Shown: positions 8,956 to 19,066 of the stretch, one piece after another | Layout: every line of letters starts with the position of its first letter | How positions within the stretch are numbered: the stretch's first letter is position 1 | NCBI RefSeq assembly: GCF_020073745.1 | Contig: NZ_JAIRAU010000049.1 | Coordinates: 62,001 to 126,000, forward strand | Source of the DNA: Nannocystis pusilla | Lineage (GTDB): Bacteria > Myxococcota_A > Polyangia > Nannocystales > Nannocystaceae | DNA: 64,000 bases | Direction: 5' to 3' | Made by a program: the position numbers and the translations under genes | The notes under the pieces: model-generated | The model's input: the letters and a program-made list of their open reading frames with translations, nothing else | Databases searched by the model: none | Told to the model about the DNA's origin: nothing

Positions 8956-9052
8956 CGAGGCGCCAGGGACATTGGCGTCGGTAACACCTACGGCGCGTGA
9001 TCGATGTTCCGCGTGACGCGAGGCGCGCGCGGAGGCATGCTCGTGCGCTCGC

Positions 9053-9493
9053 GTGCCCGACCTCGCCGCACTGTTCCCGCCCGACCAGGCCTCGCTGCTG
9101 GCGCTGCTGGTCGCCAGCTTCCTGGCGGCGACCTTGTTGCCGCTGGCCTCCGAGGTGTGGCTGCTGGCGTTGCTGGCCGCGCGGCCGGAGCTGTGGGAGC
9201 TCGCCTTGCTGGTGGCCACGCTCGGCAACACCGCGGGCGGCCTCACGACCTACGCGCTCGGGCGGCTCGGGCGGGTCGCCGCCGACCCGGCGCTGCTCGC
9301 CTCGCCGCGGGCCGGGTGGCTGCGGCGGCGCGGCGCTCCGGCGCTGCTGCTGGCCTGGCTGCCGGTCGTCGGCGACGCCCTGTGCCTGCTGGCCGGGTGG
9401 TTGCGGCTGCCGGTCGTGCCGGTCGCGCTGTGGCTCACGCTCGGCAAGCTGGCCCGCTACGCCGCTCTGATCTGGCTGTTCTTTCAGGTCTGA
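9053..9493 (+). CDS. YqaA/DedA-like small membrane protein
   Basis: 146 residues from GTG at 9053. Three to four hydrophobic segments: about 15-35, 38-60, and two after residue 95. The arrangement, with ATLLPLASEVWLLALL early, GNTAGGLTTYALGR in the middle and a Gly/Pro-bearing hydrophobic hairpin, matches the YqaA branch of the DedA/SNARE-associated family, which are putative lipid or solute flippases. About 140-150 residues is the usual YqaA length. Its final codons and TGA lie inside a 14-bp-period repeat array shared with the convergent ABC gene. Confidence 0.8.
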   Translation: MPDLAALFPPDQASLLALLVASFLAATLLPLASEVWLLALLAARPELWELALLVATLGNTAGGLTTYALGRLGRVAADPALLASPRAGWLRRRGAPALLLAWLPVVGDALCLLAGWLRLPVVPVALWLTLGKLARYAALIWLFFQV

Positions 9494-9558
9494 AGGGACA
9501 TGCTCTGAAGAACATGCCCCGGCGAGCATGCTCTCCAAAACATGCCCGAGCGGTCAGC
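9485..9558. repeat. 14-bp-period palindromic array, 6 cores, between convergent genes
   Basis: Cores begin at 9485 (CAGG), 9499, 9513, 9527 and 9541 (CATG) and 9555 (CAGC), all exactly 14 bp apart. Each 10-bp interval runs pyrimidine-rich to purine-rich, forming inverted repeats. The array starts in the last codons of 9053-9493 and ends in the stop codon of 9554-10534, so both messages would end in it. It could act as a two-way terminator or as a protein-binding array. Confidence 0.9.
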
Positions 9559-10534
9559 TGACCTTGTCGCGGCCGAGGCTGCTGTACACGTCCTCGAGGT
9601 CGGAGCGGACCTTGGCCAGCGAGATCACCTCGACGTCGGCGAGCACGAGCTCCTTGAGCAGGTGGGCCGCGCGCTCCTCGCTGCCGTGGATGCGCACGCG
9701 CAGCAGGCCGCGCTCGTCCTTCTCCGGGTCGGGCTGGGGCTCGCCCTTGTGCAGCGGCAGGATCGCCTCGACGAGGCCCTCGTGCTTGCGCAGGATCTCG
9801 ATCGCGCGGGCCAGCCCGCGCGTGACCTGGACCTCGTGCAGGCGGCGGCCGACCTCGTAGCGGTTGATCACCTCGTCGACCGGGCCGTGGACCTCGAGCT
9901 TGCCCTGCTGGATGACGGCGACCGCGTCGCAGAAGCCGTCGAGCTCGCGCAGGATGTGGCTGCTGATGACGATGCCGACGCCCTCGGCGGCGACCTGGCG
10001 CAGGACCTCGCGCAGCTGGCGGCGCGCGAGCGGGTCGAGGCCGTCGGCCGGCTCGTCGAGCAAGAGGAGCTCGGGCTTGTGGACGAGGGTGCGCGCGATC
10101 GCCAGGCGCTGGCGCATGCCCTTGCTCATGTCGGAGATCCGCGCGTGCGTCTTGCTGGCGAGGTCGAACACCTGGAGGAGCTCCTCGACGCGCGACCTGG
10201 CGGCCTTGTCGTCCTGGCCGTAGCACTCGGCGAAGAAGGTCAGGTAGCCGGCGGCGGTCATGCCGGGGTAGAGCGCGGTGCCGTCGCCGAGGAAGCCGAT
10301 CTTCTGGCGGATCGCGTAGCGTTCGCCCCAGGCGTCGCGGCCGTCCCACAGCACGGTGCCGCGGTCGGGCTTCTGGAGCGTGGCGAGGATCCGCAGGGTG
10401 GTGCTCTTGCCGGCGCCGTTGGGGCCGATGAGCGCCAGCACTTCGCCGGCGCGGATCTCGAGGCGGAGCTCGCGGACGGCGTCGCGGACCCCGTCGTACG
10501 AGTGATTGACGTCGACGCAGACGACGCGCTGCAT
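9554..10534 (-). CDS. ABC transporter ATP-binding protein
   Basis: 326 residues from ATG at 10534 (MQRVVCVDVNHSYDG). All nucleotide-binding motifs are present: Walker A GPNGAGKST (about residues 39-47), a signature loop in the degenerate form MSKGMRQRLA (usual LSGGQ, at about 137-146), Walker B LLLLDEPADGLDP (about 155-167) and the switch His in ISSHILREL. The C-terminal about 100 residues after the ATPase domain resemble the extension of ABC-2 type exporter ATPases. No permease gene is adjacent, so the membrane partner must be encoded elsewhere. Divergent from 10644-12059; its 3' end merges with the repeat array at 9485-9558. Confidence 0.9.
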   Translation of the reverse strand: MQRVVCVDVNHSYDGVRDAVRELRLEIRAGEVLALIGPNGAGKSTTLRILATLQKPDRGTVLWDGRDAWGERYAIRQKIGFLGDGTALYPGMTAAGYLTFFAECYGQDDKAARSRVEELLQVFDLASKTHARISDMSKGMRQRLAIARTLVHKPELLLLDEPADGLDPLARRQLREVLRQVAAEGVGIVISSHILRELDGFCDAVAVIQQGKLEVHGPVDEVINRYEVGRRLHEVQVTRGLARAIEILRKHEGLVEAILPLHKGEPQPDPEKDERGLLRVRIHGSEERAAHLLKELVLADVEVISLAKVRSDLEDVYSSLGRDKVS

Positions 10535-10643
10535 GGGCGAGGACTCCCGGTGGTGGTTCGCGGTGAAGACGCGGCTCGCGCCGGCGGATGTTCCCGCGAG
10601 CGTACCAGGCAACGCCGACGCCTGCGCGGTACACTGACGGCCG

Positions 10644-12059
10644 ATGCCGCGTCCCTCGCTCCGCACCGCGCTCCTCGGCGCCTCGCTCGCGCTCCTGTCC
10701 TGCTCGCGCCACAAGGCGAGCACCGCCGCCCCGGCGGAGGCGCAGGCGACCGGGGAGAGCCCGCTGGCGCAGGCTGCGGCCGGCCTGCCGGGCTTCGAGA
10801 CCGGGGGCGCCGCGCGCGACGTGCCGCACGAGCGGTTCTACGTCGAGGTCGGCGACGCGCCGGTGCGCGGGCCCGCCGACGCGCCGGTGACGATCGTCGC
10901 GTTCTCCGACTTCGAGTGCCCGTACTGCGAGAAGGGCCACCAGAGCATGCTGGCGCTCGAGCGCGAGTTCTCCGGCCAGCTGCGCTTCGCCTACAAGGCG
11001 TTCCCGCTCGAGTTCCACGGCTACGCGCTGGTCGCCGCGCTGATGGCCCGCTCGGCGCTCGAGCAGGGCAAGTTCTGGGGCTTCTACGACCGGATCTTCG
11101 GGCAGAAGGGGCTCGACCTCGAGCGCCTGCAGCAGGCCGCGCGCGCGGCCGAGCTCGACCTCTCGAAGATCCAGGACGACCTCGAGGCGCTGCGCTGGGG
11201 CACCGCCGTGCAAAAAGACCTCCGCCAGGGCCGCCGCCTCGGCGTCACCGGCACCCCGGCGTACTTCATCAACGGGCGCCACATCAACGGCGCCAAGCCG
11301 CTCGAGCTGCTGCGCTCCGTGGTCCGCGAGGAGCTCGAGCTGGCGGCCAAGTGGCGCGAGCAGGGCGTCGCGCCCGACCGGATCTACGCCCACGCGATCG
11401 CCGACGGCTACCGCGAGGTCCAGGTGCGCAAGCCTCGGCCGGGGCTCAAGCCCGACGTCATCTACCCGGTGCCGATCGACGACTCGCCGCAGCGCGGCCC
11501 GGAGACCGCCCCCGTGACGATCGTCGAGTTCGCCGACTTCGAGTGCGGCTTCTGCGTCCGCGGCCACGACACGCTCGAGAAGCTGCGCCGCCGCTACGGC
11601 GACAAGATCCGCGTGGTCTTCAAGCACTACCCGCTGCCGTTCCACAGCCACGCGTTCCTGGCCGCGCGCGGGGCCATGGCGGCCCAGGCCCAGGGCAAGT
11701 TCTGGGAGTTCCACGACCGCCTCTACGCCGAGAAGGCGCAGTTCGACGAGGACACGCTGCTGCAGATCGCCAGGGAGCTGAAGCTCGACCTCAAGAAGTT
11801 CAAGCAGCGCCTGCACGGCGCCGAAGCCGACGCGCGGATCGTCACCGACCAGGACCTGGGCAGCACGCTCGGGGTCCGCGGCACGCCGGCGTACTTCGTC
11901 AACGGGCGCGCGGTCGACGGCGCGGTGCCCGAGCTCGAGTTCCGCCTGGTGATCCAGGAGGAGCTCGAGCGCGCGGAGGCGCTGCTGCGCCAGGGCGTGC
12001 CGCCGGCCGCGCTGTACCACCGCCTGGTCACGCCGCCCGAGGCCGCCGCCTCGCGCTGA
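10644..12059 (+). CDS. Lipoprotein with two tandem DsbA-like thioredoxin domains
   Basis: 471 residues. Signal peptide ending LALLSCS gives a lipobox Cys. Two homologous thioredoxin_4/DsbA-like domains follow: the first has SDFECPYC (CxxC CPYC, about residue 94) and cis-Pro loop TGTPAYFING; the second has ADFECGFC (CGFC, about 305) and RGTPAYFVNG. Each domain is introduced by a (A/T)APVTIV strand, showing internal duplication. Expected to be an envelope thiol oxidoreductase (oxidase, isomerase or reductant donor). The different CxxC dipeptides imply different redox potentials, so the two sites may do different jobs. Monocistronic between the divergent ABC gene and the large kinase. Confidence 0.92.
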   Translation: MPRPSLRTALLGASLALLSCSRHKASTAAPAEAQATGESPLAQAAAGLPGFETGGAARDVPHERFYVEVGDAPVRGPADAPVTIVAFSDFECPYCEKGHQSMLALEREFSGQLRFAYKAFPLEFHGYALVAALMARSALEQGKFWGFYDRIFGQKGLDLERLQQAARAAELDLSKIQDDLEALRWGTAVQKDLRQGRRLGVTGTPAYFINGRHINGAKPLELLRSVVREELELAAKWREQGVAPDRIYAHAIADGYREVQVRKPRPGLKPDVIYPVPIDDSPQRGPETAPVTIVEFADFECGFCVRGHDTLEKLRRRYGDKIRVVFKHYPLPFHSHAFLAARGAMAAQAQGKFWEFHDRLYAEKAQFDEDTLLQIARELKLDLKKFKQRLHGAEADARIVTDQDLGSTLGVRGTPAYFVNGRAVDGAVPELEFRLVIQEELERAEALLRQGVPPAALYHRLVTPPEAAASR

Positions 12060-12142
12060 CCCGCGCGGATCCGAACCTGAGGTCGCTGGCGCCCCGGCTG
12101 CCTGCGCCACGAACGGGCCGCCGATTGGGAGATACTCCCGCC

Positions 12143-15100
12143 GTGCCGGACACTCCGCCTGCGCAGCTCCCGGGCGTGCAGCTCCTCGAGGAGGTCGGCC
12201 GCAGCGCGCGGAGCGTCGTCTACCGGGCGCGGCGCGGCGACTTCGTGGTGGCCGTCAAGCTCCTGCGCACCGACGCCGCCGGCGACCTCGAGGCCGCGGC
12301 GCTGAGCTTCCGCCGCGAGGCCGCGACCCTGGCCACGCTGTCGCACCCGTGCGTCGTCCAGGTGTTCGAGATCGGCGACGCCGGCGGCCTGCCGTACGTG
12401 CTGATGGAGTACGTCGAGGGCCGCACCCTCGCCGCGCGCCTGGCCGCCGGACCCCTGTCCGAGGTCGAGGCGATCCAGCTCGGCGTGCAGCTGGCCGGCG
12501 CGCTCGGCGAGATCCACCGCCGGCGCCTGATCCACCGCGACCTGCGGCCGCAGAACGTGATCCTGCTGCAGGGCGCGAGCGGCCTGGTCAAGCTGGTCGA
12601 CTTCGACCTCCGCCTCGACGCCGCCGCCGCTTCTGCGCCGCCGGCGGCCTACCGCGCGCCCGAGCAGACCGGGATGTTCGACCGCACCGTCGACGCCCGC
12701 TCCGACCTCTACGCCCTCGGGGCCGTGCTGTTCGAGGCGGTGTCCGGCCGCCCGCCCTTCCTCGCCCGCGAGCCCGACGAGCTGCTGCGCCAGCACGCCG
12801 TGCTCGCCCCGCCGCCGCTGCGCGAGCTGGCGCCCCGCTGCTCGCCCGCGTTCGCGGCCGTGGTCGCCCGCCTCCTCGCCAAGGACCCCGACGACCGCTT
12901 CCAGTCGGGCGAGGACGCGGCCGCCGCCCTGCTCGCCGTCGACGAGTCTCTCGGGGCAGGTCCTCTCGGACAGGTCCACAAAGACAGACTCGACGGCCCG
13001 CTGGTCGGCCGCGAGCCCGAGCTGCGTCGGCTCGAGGAGGCCCACGCGCGCGCGCGCGAGGGCCTCGGCGGCGGCGTGCTCGTCACCGGCGAGGCGGGCA
13101 GCGGCAAGTCGCGGCTGGTCGCCGCGTTCGCGGCCGCGCGCGGCGAATCCGGCGTGCCTGTCCTCGAGGTCAGGTGCCAGCGCGAGGCGCGGCCGCTGGC
13201 CGGCCTGCGCGCGGCCGTCGATCCGCACCTGCGGCGGCTGCGGCCCGACGGACCGGGGCTGGCCGGCGGCGACGGCGGCGAGCTCGTGACGGCCACCGTC
13301 GACGCCCTGGCGCTGATCGCCGAGGCCCACCCGGGCGCGCTGCTGTGGGTCGACGACGCCGAGCGGATCGACGAGGCCACGCTGAGCGCGCTGCGCCTTT
13401 TGGTCGGCCGCGTCGCCGAGCTGCCGCTGCTCCTCGTCGCCGTCGGCCGGTTCGAGCGCTGGGCCGGCGAGCTCGAGCGCGACGGCGCCTGCGAGTTCCT
13501 GGCCCTCGAGGCGCTGTCCGAGCCGGCCGTCGCCGGCCTGATGGCGGCGCAGCTCGGCCAGCGCCGCGTCGACGACGACCTCGTGCGCCTGGTCGCCACC
13601 CGCAGCGGCGGCCTGCCGCTCGGCGTCATCGAGTACGTGCGGGCGATGCTCGACGGCGGGGTCCTGCGGCCGTACTGGGACGTGTGGCAGGTCGAGGTCG
13701 GCGGCCTCGCCAGCCTGCGCCTGCCCGGCGACGTCCAGCAGCTGCTGCTCGACCGCGTCGCCCGCCTGAGCGAGCGCGCCCGCGACGCCCTGCGCGCCGC
13801 CGCGGTGCTCGGGCCCGACGTCGAGCCGTCCCTGCTCGCGCGCGTGCTGGCCCGCGACCCGGTCGGCGTCGGCCATGCCCTCGCCGAGGCCGCCGAGGCC
13901 CGCCTGCTCGAGCGCCGCGCCGGCGGCGGCTTCAGCTTCGTCCACAACCGCGTGCGCGAGGTCCTGCTGTCCGGCCTCGACGCCGCCGGCCTGGCCTCGT
14001 ACCACCAGCGCGTCGCCGAGGCGCTCGACGGCGTCGACGTCGACGGCGACGGCCTGCACCGCCTCGCCCACCACTACCTCGCCGGCGACCACTCGCGGCC
14101 CGGCCGCGCGATCGAGGTGTGCCTCCGCGCCGGTCGCCTGGCCCAGGCCGAGTCGGCCGACGAGGACGCCTACCGCTACTTCGTCCGCGCCGAGGAGCTG
14201 CGCGCCCGCCTCGGCCTGCCGCCCGACCCCCGCCTCGACGAGGGCCTCAGCGAGGTGTGCAGCCGCACCGGCCGCCACGACGAGGCCGAGGTCCATGTCT
14301 CTCGGGCCATGTCGCAAGAGAAAGACCCGATCCGGCGCGCGCAGCTGCTGCGCCGGCGGGCCCGCGTCGAGCTGTTCCAGCTCGAGCACCGGCGCGCCCT
14401 CGCCAGCCTCGCCGCCGCCTTCGCCGAGGTCGGCGCCGCCATGCCGACCCGCGGCCCGCTGGCCCTGGCGCTCAGCGCCGTGATGTGGCTGCTCGCCGCG
14501 CTGATCTCCGCCACCGGCGTCGGCCGCGTCTCGCCCGACCGGCGCACCCGCACCCTGCTGCTCGCCCAGCTCTACGACGACGCCGTCCGCGTCGCCTACT
14601 TCGACCTGCGCGCCGCCACCTTGCTGCAGGCCGTCGTCCGCCAGCGCTTCTACAGCGAGCGCATCGGCCCGTCGTCCGAGCTCGCGCGGGCCAAGACCGC
14701 CCTCGGCATCGTCTACGCCGCCGTCGGCCGCTCGCACGCGGCCCGCCGGTGCGCCGCCGAGGCCGTCGCCATGGCCACCGCCGTCGGCGACCGCCGCACC
14801 CTCGCGCGCGTCAGCTTCTACGCCGCCGCGATCCACGAGTCGTGCGGCGACGTCATCGCCGCCGAGCAGATGCTCACGCGCACGCTGGCCGACCACCACC
14901 GCTGGCTCGAGAGCTGGGGCCTCGTGTTCACCCACCAGCTGCTCGCGCTCAACTTGTGGGTGCGCGGCCACGACGCCCGCGCCACGGCGATCTTGCGCCG
15001 CCTCGCCGCCGAGCTCGAGATCGAGGGCGACCGCACCACCCGCCAGGCCATGGTCTTCACCGACGGCCTGCACGCCGTCGCGCTCGCCGGCGTCGGCCGG

Positions 15101-17410
15101 CGCGACGAGGCGCTGCGCCACCTCGGCCAGGCCCGCCGCGGCGCGCTCGCCTTCCCCGACGACCGCGGCCAGCTCGCCAACCTGCTCGGCCTCGAGGCCG
15201 TCACCCTCATCCTGCTCGGCGAGCCGCTCGCCGGGGTCGACGACGTCGTCGCCCGCCTCGACGCCCTCCGCCTGAGCCCGCGCCAGGTCCCCTACCACGT
15301 CCGCTTCGCCTACGCCTTCGTCGTCTACGCCCGCCTCCACCAGGCCCTCGCCGCCCCGCCGCCGCTGCGCGGGCCCCACCTCGTCCGCCTCCGCGCCGCC
15401 GTCGACACCCTCGCCGACCTGCCCGCGCACCCGGTCCTGCGCGGCTTCTTGTTGCTTGGCCGATCGGGCATGTCCTGGATGACAGGTTTCTTCGACCATG
15501 CCCTAACGGACCTGTCCGAAGCGGAGCAGATCGCCTTCGCCACCGACAACCGCTGGCTGCGCTGCGAGGCGCTGCAGCACCGCGGGCACGCGCTGTGCGG
15601 CGCCGGGCGGCTCGACGCCGGCCGCCGCGAGGCCCGGGCCGCCGCGGCGCTGGCCGAGGAGCTCGGCTGGCGCCCGCGCGCCGAGGCGATCCGCCGCGCC
15701 TTCGACCTCGGGTCCGGCGACGACCGCCCCGGCCGCCCGGACGGCCACCTCGGCGACGTCCAGGCCGCCCGCCTGCGCCGCCACCTCGACGCCCTGCTCG
15801 AGCTCAGCCTCGCCTCCGCCACCGCCCGCGCCTTCGAGGAGCAGGCGCGGATCGCCATCGACGAGCTCGCGCGGCTGCTCGCCGCCGAGCGCTGCGCCCT
15901 GTTCCTGTGCGACGAGGCCGGCAAGCTCGAGTTCAAGGTCGGCCGCGACGCCCGCGGCGGCGAGCTCGCGGCCGACTTCGGCGTCGTCCGCGACGTCGTC
16001 GAGCAGGTCCAGCGCACGCGCGAGCCGATCGTCGTGTCCGGCGAGGACCGCGGCAGCCGCGGCCGTCACAGCGCCATGGCGGCGCCGATGATCCTCAAGG
16101 ATCGCATGATCGGCATCGTCTACCTCGACAACCGCCTGGTCCGCGGCGCCTTCACCGGCGGCGACGTCGAGATCTTGTGCGCCATCGCCGGCCACATCGC
16201 CATCGCCCTCGAGACCGCCCGCGCCGCCCAGCTCGAGGCCCAGGTCGTCGCCGCCGCCCAGGAGAAGTCGGCCCTGCTCGAGCACGCCACCAGCGCCGTC
16301 GGCATCGGCATCGCCGTCCTCCAGCCCGACGGCGAGCTCGCGCGCCACAGCCCGATCCTCGCCGACATGGCCCGCCGCTGGCCCTCCGTCGCCGACTGGT
16401 GGGCCAGCGCGGCCCGCCAGCTGCTCCTGCCCGAGCCGCGCCCGTGCCCGCACTGCGGCGAGATGCAGTCGCTCGGCCGCAGCGTCGCCGACCTCGCCCA
16501 GGACGGCGAGCGCCAGGTGTTCGAGATCACCTTCACCGGCCACTTCCACGAGCTCGACCTGGCGACGCCGGGACATGTCCTTTTGGTCAGCGACATCACC
16601 TCGCGCAAGATCTCCGAGGAGAACCTGCTGCGCCTCAACGAGGAGCTGACCCTCGCGCGCGACCAGGCGCTGGCGGCCAGCCGGGCCAAGAGCACCTTCC
16701 TCGCCAACATGAGCCACGAGCTGCGGACCCCGCTCAACGCCATCATCGGCTTCAGCGAGATGTTGGTCGAGGACGCCGAGCACCTCGGCAGCCGGCAGAT
16801 GGTCACCGACCTCGGCAAGATCCGCATGTCCGGCGCCCACCTGCTCGACCTCATCAGCACGATCCTCGACCTCTCCAAGGTCGAGACCGGCAAGATGCAG
16901 CTCGAGATCGTCGAGTTCTCGCTGCCGGCCCTGATCGCCCGCGTCAGCGCCATGCTCACGCCGATGGTCGCCAAGAACCGCAACATGCTGATGCAGGCGA
17001 TCGAGCACGGGGTCGGCGCCATGGTCGGCGACGAGACCAAGGTGAAGCAGATCCTCTTCAACCTGCTGTCGAACGCCGCCAAGTTCACCACCGACGGGGT
17101 GATCACTCTCGGGGTCGAGCGGGTCGTCGAGGGCGAGCGCGACGACATCGTCTTCACCGTCAACGACACCGGCATCGGGTTCCGCCCGGACCAGATCGAC
17201 AAGCTGTTCCAGGACTTCTACCAGGCCGACATGTCGACCACCCGCAAGTACGGCGGCACCGGCCTCGGTTTGGCCATCGTCCACCGTTTCTGTCGCCTCA
17301 TGGGCGGCGAGATCGGCGTGACCAGCGAGCCGGGGATCGGCTCGACCTTCCGCGTCCGCCTGCCCCGCGTCCTCGTCGTCGAACCGCAGAGCGAGGCGCC
17401 CGCCGCGTGA
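12143..17410 (+). CDS. Giant hybrid kinase: Ser/Thr kinase, AAA/STAND ATPase, TPR, GAF, histidine kinase
   Basis: 1755 residues from GTG at 12143, chosen because it sits just ahead of the kinase fold; the frame is open far upstream. Order: Ser/Thr kinase-like domain (about 10-270) with VAVKLL, HRDLRPQN and VDFDLR; AAA ATPase with Walker A TGEAGSGKS (about 313-321) and Walker B LLWVDDAE; long TPR-like helical region (about 680-1190); GAF (about 1215-1365); PAS-like segment with CPHCGEM (about 1433); HisKA with phospho-acceptor in MSHELRTPLNAI (about 1523); HATPase_c with DTGIGF and GTGLGLAI (to about 1745). The family is the dual Ser/Thr-His kinase group known from cyanobacteria and myxobacteria. 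The kinase domain lacks a GxGxxG loop and has DFD for DFG, so it may be weak or a pseudokinase. No receiver domain is fused; the next gene is another histidine kinase. Confidence 0.93.
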   Translation: MPDTPPAQLPGVQLLEEVGRSARSVVYRARRGDFVVAVKLLRTDAAGDLEAAALSFRREAATLATLSHPCVVQVFEIGDAGGLPYVLMEYVEGRTLAARLAAGPLSEVEAIQLGVQLAGALGEIHRRRLIHRDLRPQNVILLQGASGLVKLVDFDLRLDAAAASAPPAAYRAPEQTGMFDRTVDARSDLYALGAVLFEAVSGRPPFLAREPDELLRQHAVLAPPPLRELAPRCSPAFAAVVARLLAKDPDDRFQSGEDAAAALLAVDESLGAGPLGQVHKDRLDGPLVGREPELRRLEEAHARAREGLGGGVLVTGEAGSGKSRLVAAFAAARGESGVPVLEVRCQREARPLAGLRAAVDPHLRRLRPDGPGLAGGDGGELVTATVDALALIAEAHPGALLWVDDAERIDEATLSALRLLVGRVAELPLLLVAVGRFERWAGELERDGACEFLALEALSEPAVAGLMAAQLGQRRVDDDLVRLVATRSGGLPLGVIEYVRAMLDGGVLRPYWDVWQVEVGGLASLRLPGDVQQLLLDRVARLSERARDALRAAAVLGPDVEPSLLARVLARDPVGVGHALAEAAEARLLERRAGGGFSFVHNRVREVLLSGLDAAGLASYHQRVAEALDGVDVDGDGLHRLAHHYLAGDHSRPGRAIEVCLRAGRLAQAESADEDAYRYFVRAEELRARLGLPPDPRLDEGLSEVCSRTGRHDEAEVHVSRAMSQEKDPIRRAQLLRRRARVELFQLEHRRALASLAAAFAEVGAAMPTRGPLALALSAVMWLLAALISATGVGRVSPDRRTRTLLLAQLYDDAVRVAYFDLRAATLLQAVVRQRFYSERIGPSSELARAKTALGIVYAAVGRSHAARRCAAEAVAMATAVGDRRTLARVSFYAAAIHESCGDVIAAEQMLTRTLADHHRWLESWGLVFTHQLLALNLWVRGHDARATAILRRLAAELEIEGDRTTRQAMVFTDGLHAVALAGVGRRDEALRHLGQARRGALAFPDDRGQLANLLGLEAVTLILLGEPLAGVDDVVARLDALRLSPRQVPYHVRFAYAFVVYARLHQALAAPPPLRGPHLVRLRAAVDTLADLPAHPVLRGFLLLGRSGMSWMTGFFDHALTDLSEAEQIAFATDNRWLRCEALQHRGHALCGAGRLDAGRREARAAAALAEELGWRPRAEAIRRAFDLGSGDDRPGRPDGHLGDVQAARLRRHLDALLELSLASATARAFEEQARIAIDELARLLAAERCALFLCDEAGKLEFKVGRDARGGELAADFGVVRDVVEQVQRTREPIVVSGEDRGSRGRHSAMAAPMILKDRMIGIVYLDNRLVRGAFTGGDVEILCAIAGHIAIALETARAAQLEAQVVAAAQEKSALLEHATSAVGIGIAVLQPDGELARHSPILADMARRWPSVADWWASAARQLLLPEPRPCPHCGEMQSLGRSVADLAQDGERQVFEITFTGHFHELDLATPGHVLLVSDITSRKISEENLLRLNEELTLARDQALAASRAKSTFLANMSHELRTPLNAIIGFSEMLVEDAEHLGSRQMVTDLGKIRMSGAHLLDLISTILDLSKVETGKMQLEIVEFSLPALIARVSAMLTPMVAKNRNMLMQAIEHGVGAMVGDETKVKQILFNLLSNAAKFTTDGVITLGVERVVEGERDDIVFTVNDTGIGFRPDQIDKLFQDFYQADMSTTRKYGGTGLGLAIVHRFCRLMGGEIGVTSEPGIGSTFRVRLPRVLVVEPQSEAPAA
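12957..12988. repeat. 14-bp-period array inside giant kinase gene, 3 cores
   Basis: Cores at 12957 and 12971 (CAGG) and 12985 (CAGA), exactly 14 bp apart, with TCC-N4-GGA-like intervals. They lie in the linker between the kinase-like domain and the ATPase domain, and the frame continues. Two-core instances occur in the same gene at 13157/13171, 14294/14308 and 16574/16588. Confidence 0.75.
15455..15514. repeat. 14-bp-period array inside giant kinase TPR region, 5 cores
   Basis: Cores at 15455 (CTTG), 15469 (CATG), 15483 (CAGG), 15497 (CATG) and 15511 (CCTG), exactly 14 bp apart. The encoded residues (RSGMSWMTGFFDHALTDL) still read as a normal TPR helix pair, so the motif overlies functional sequence and does not look inserted. 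Confidence 0.85.
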
Positions 17411-17546
17411 ACCTGGTTCGGCGCGGGCCCGCGCGCCCCTGGCGCCAGGAGGCCCCGAAGCTGGAGAGAGCAAGCGCGGACCGCTGCGGCCTCACGGGCG
17501 GACGCTGGCCCTCGTGGGGGGCCTCGGGCGACAATGAGGGCCCGGA

Positions 17547-18968
<1,422 letters not shown>

Positions 18969-19066
18969 GGCCCCCGGGGTCCGCCCGGGCGCCGGGCTCG
19001 CGCTGTGTGCTGGGGCACGAGTCGGCGCGTGACCCCACCCGGCCCCCCTGGTAGATTCCGCGCGCC

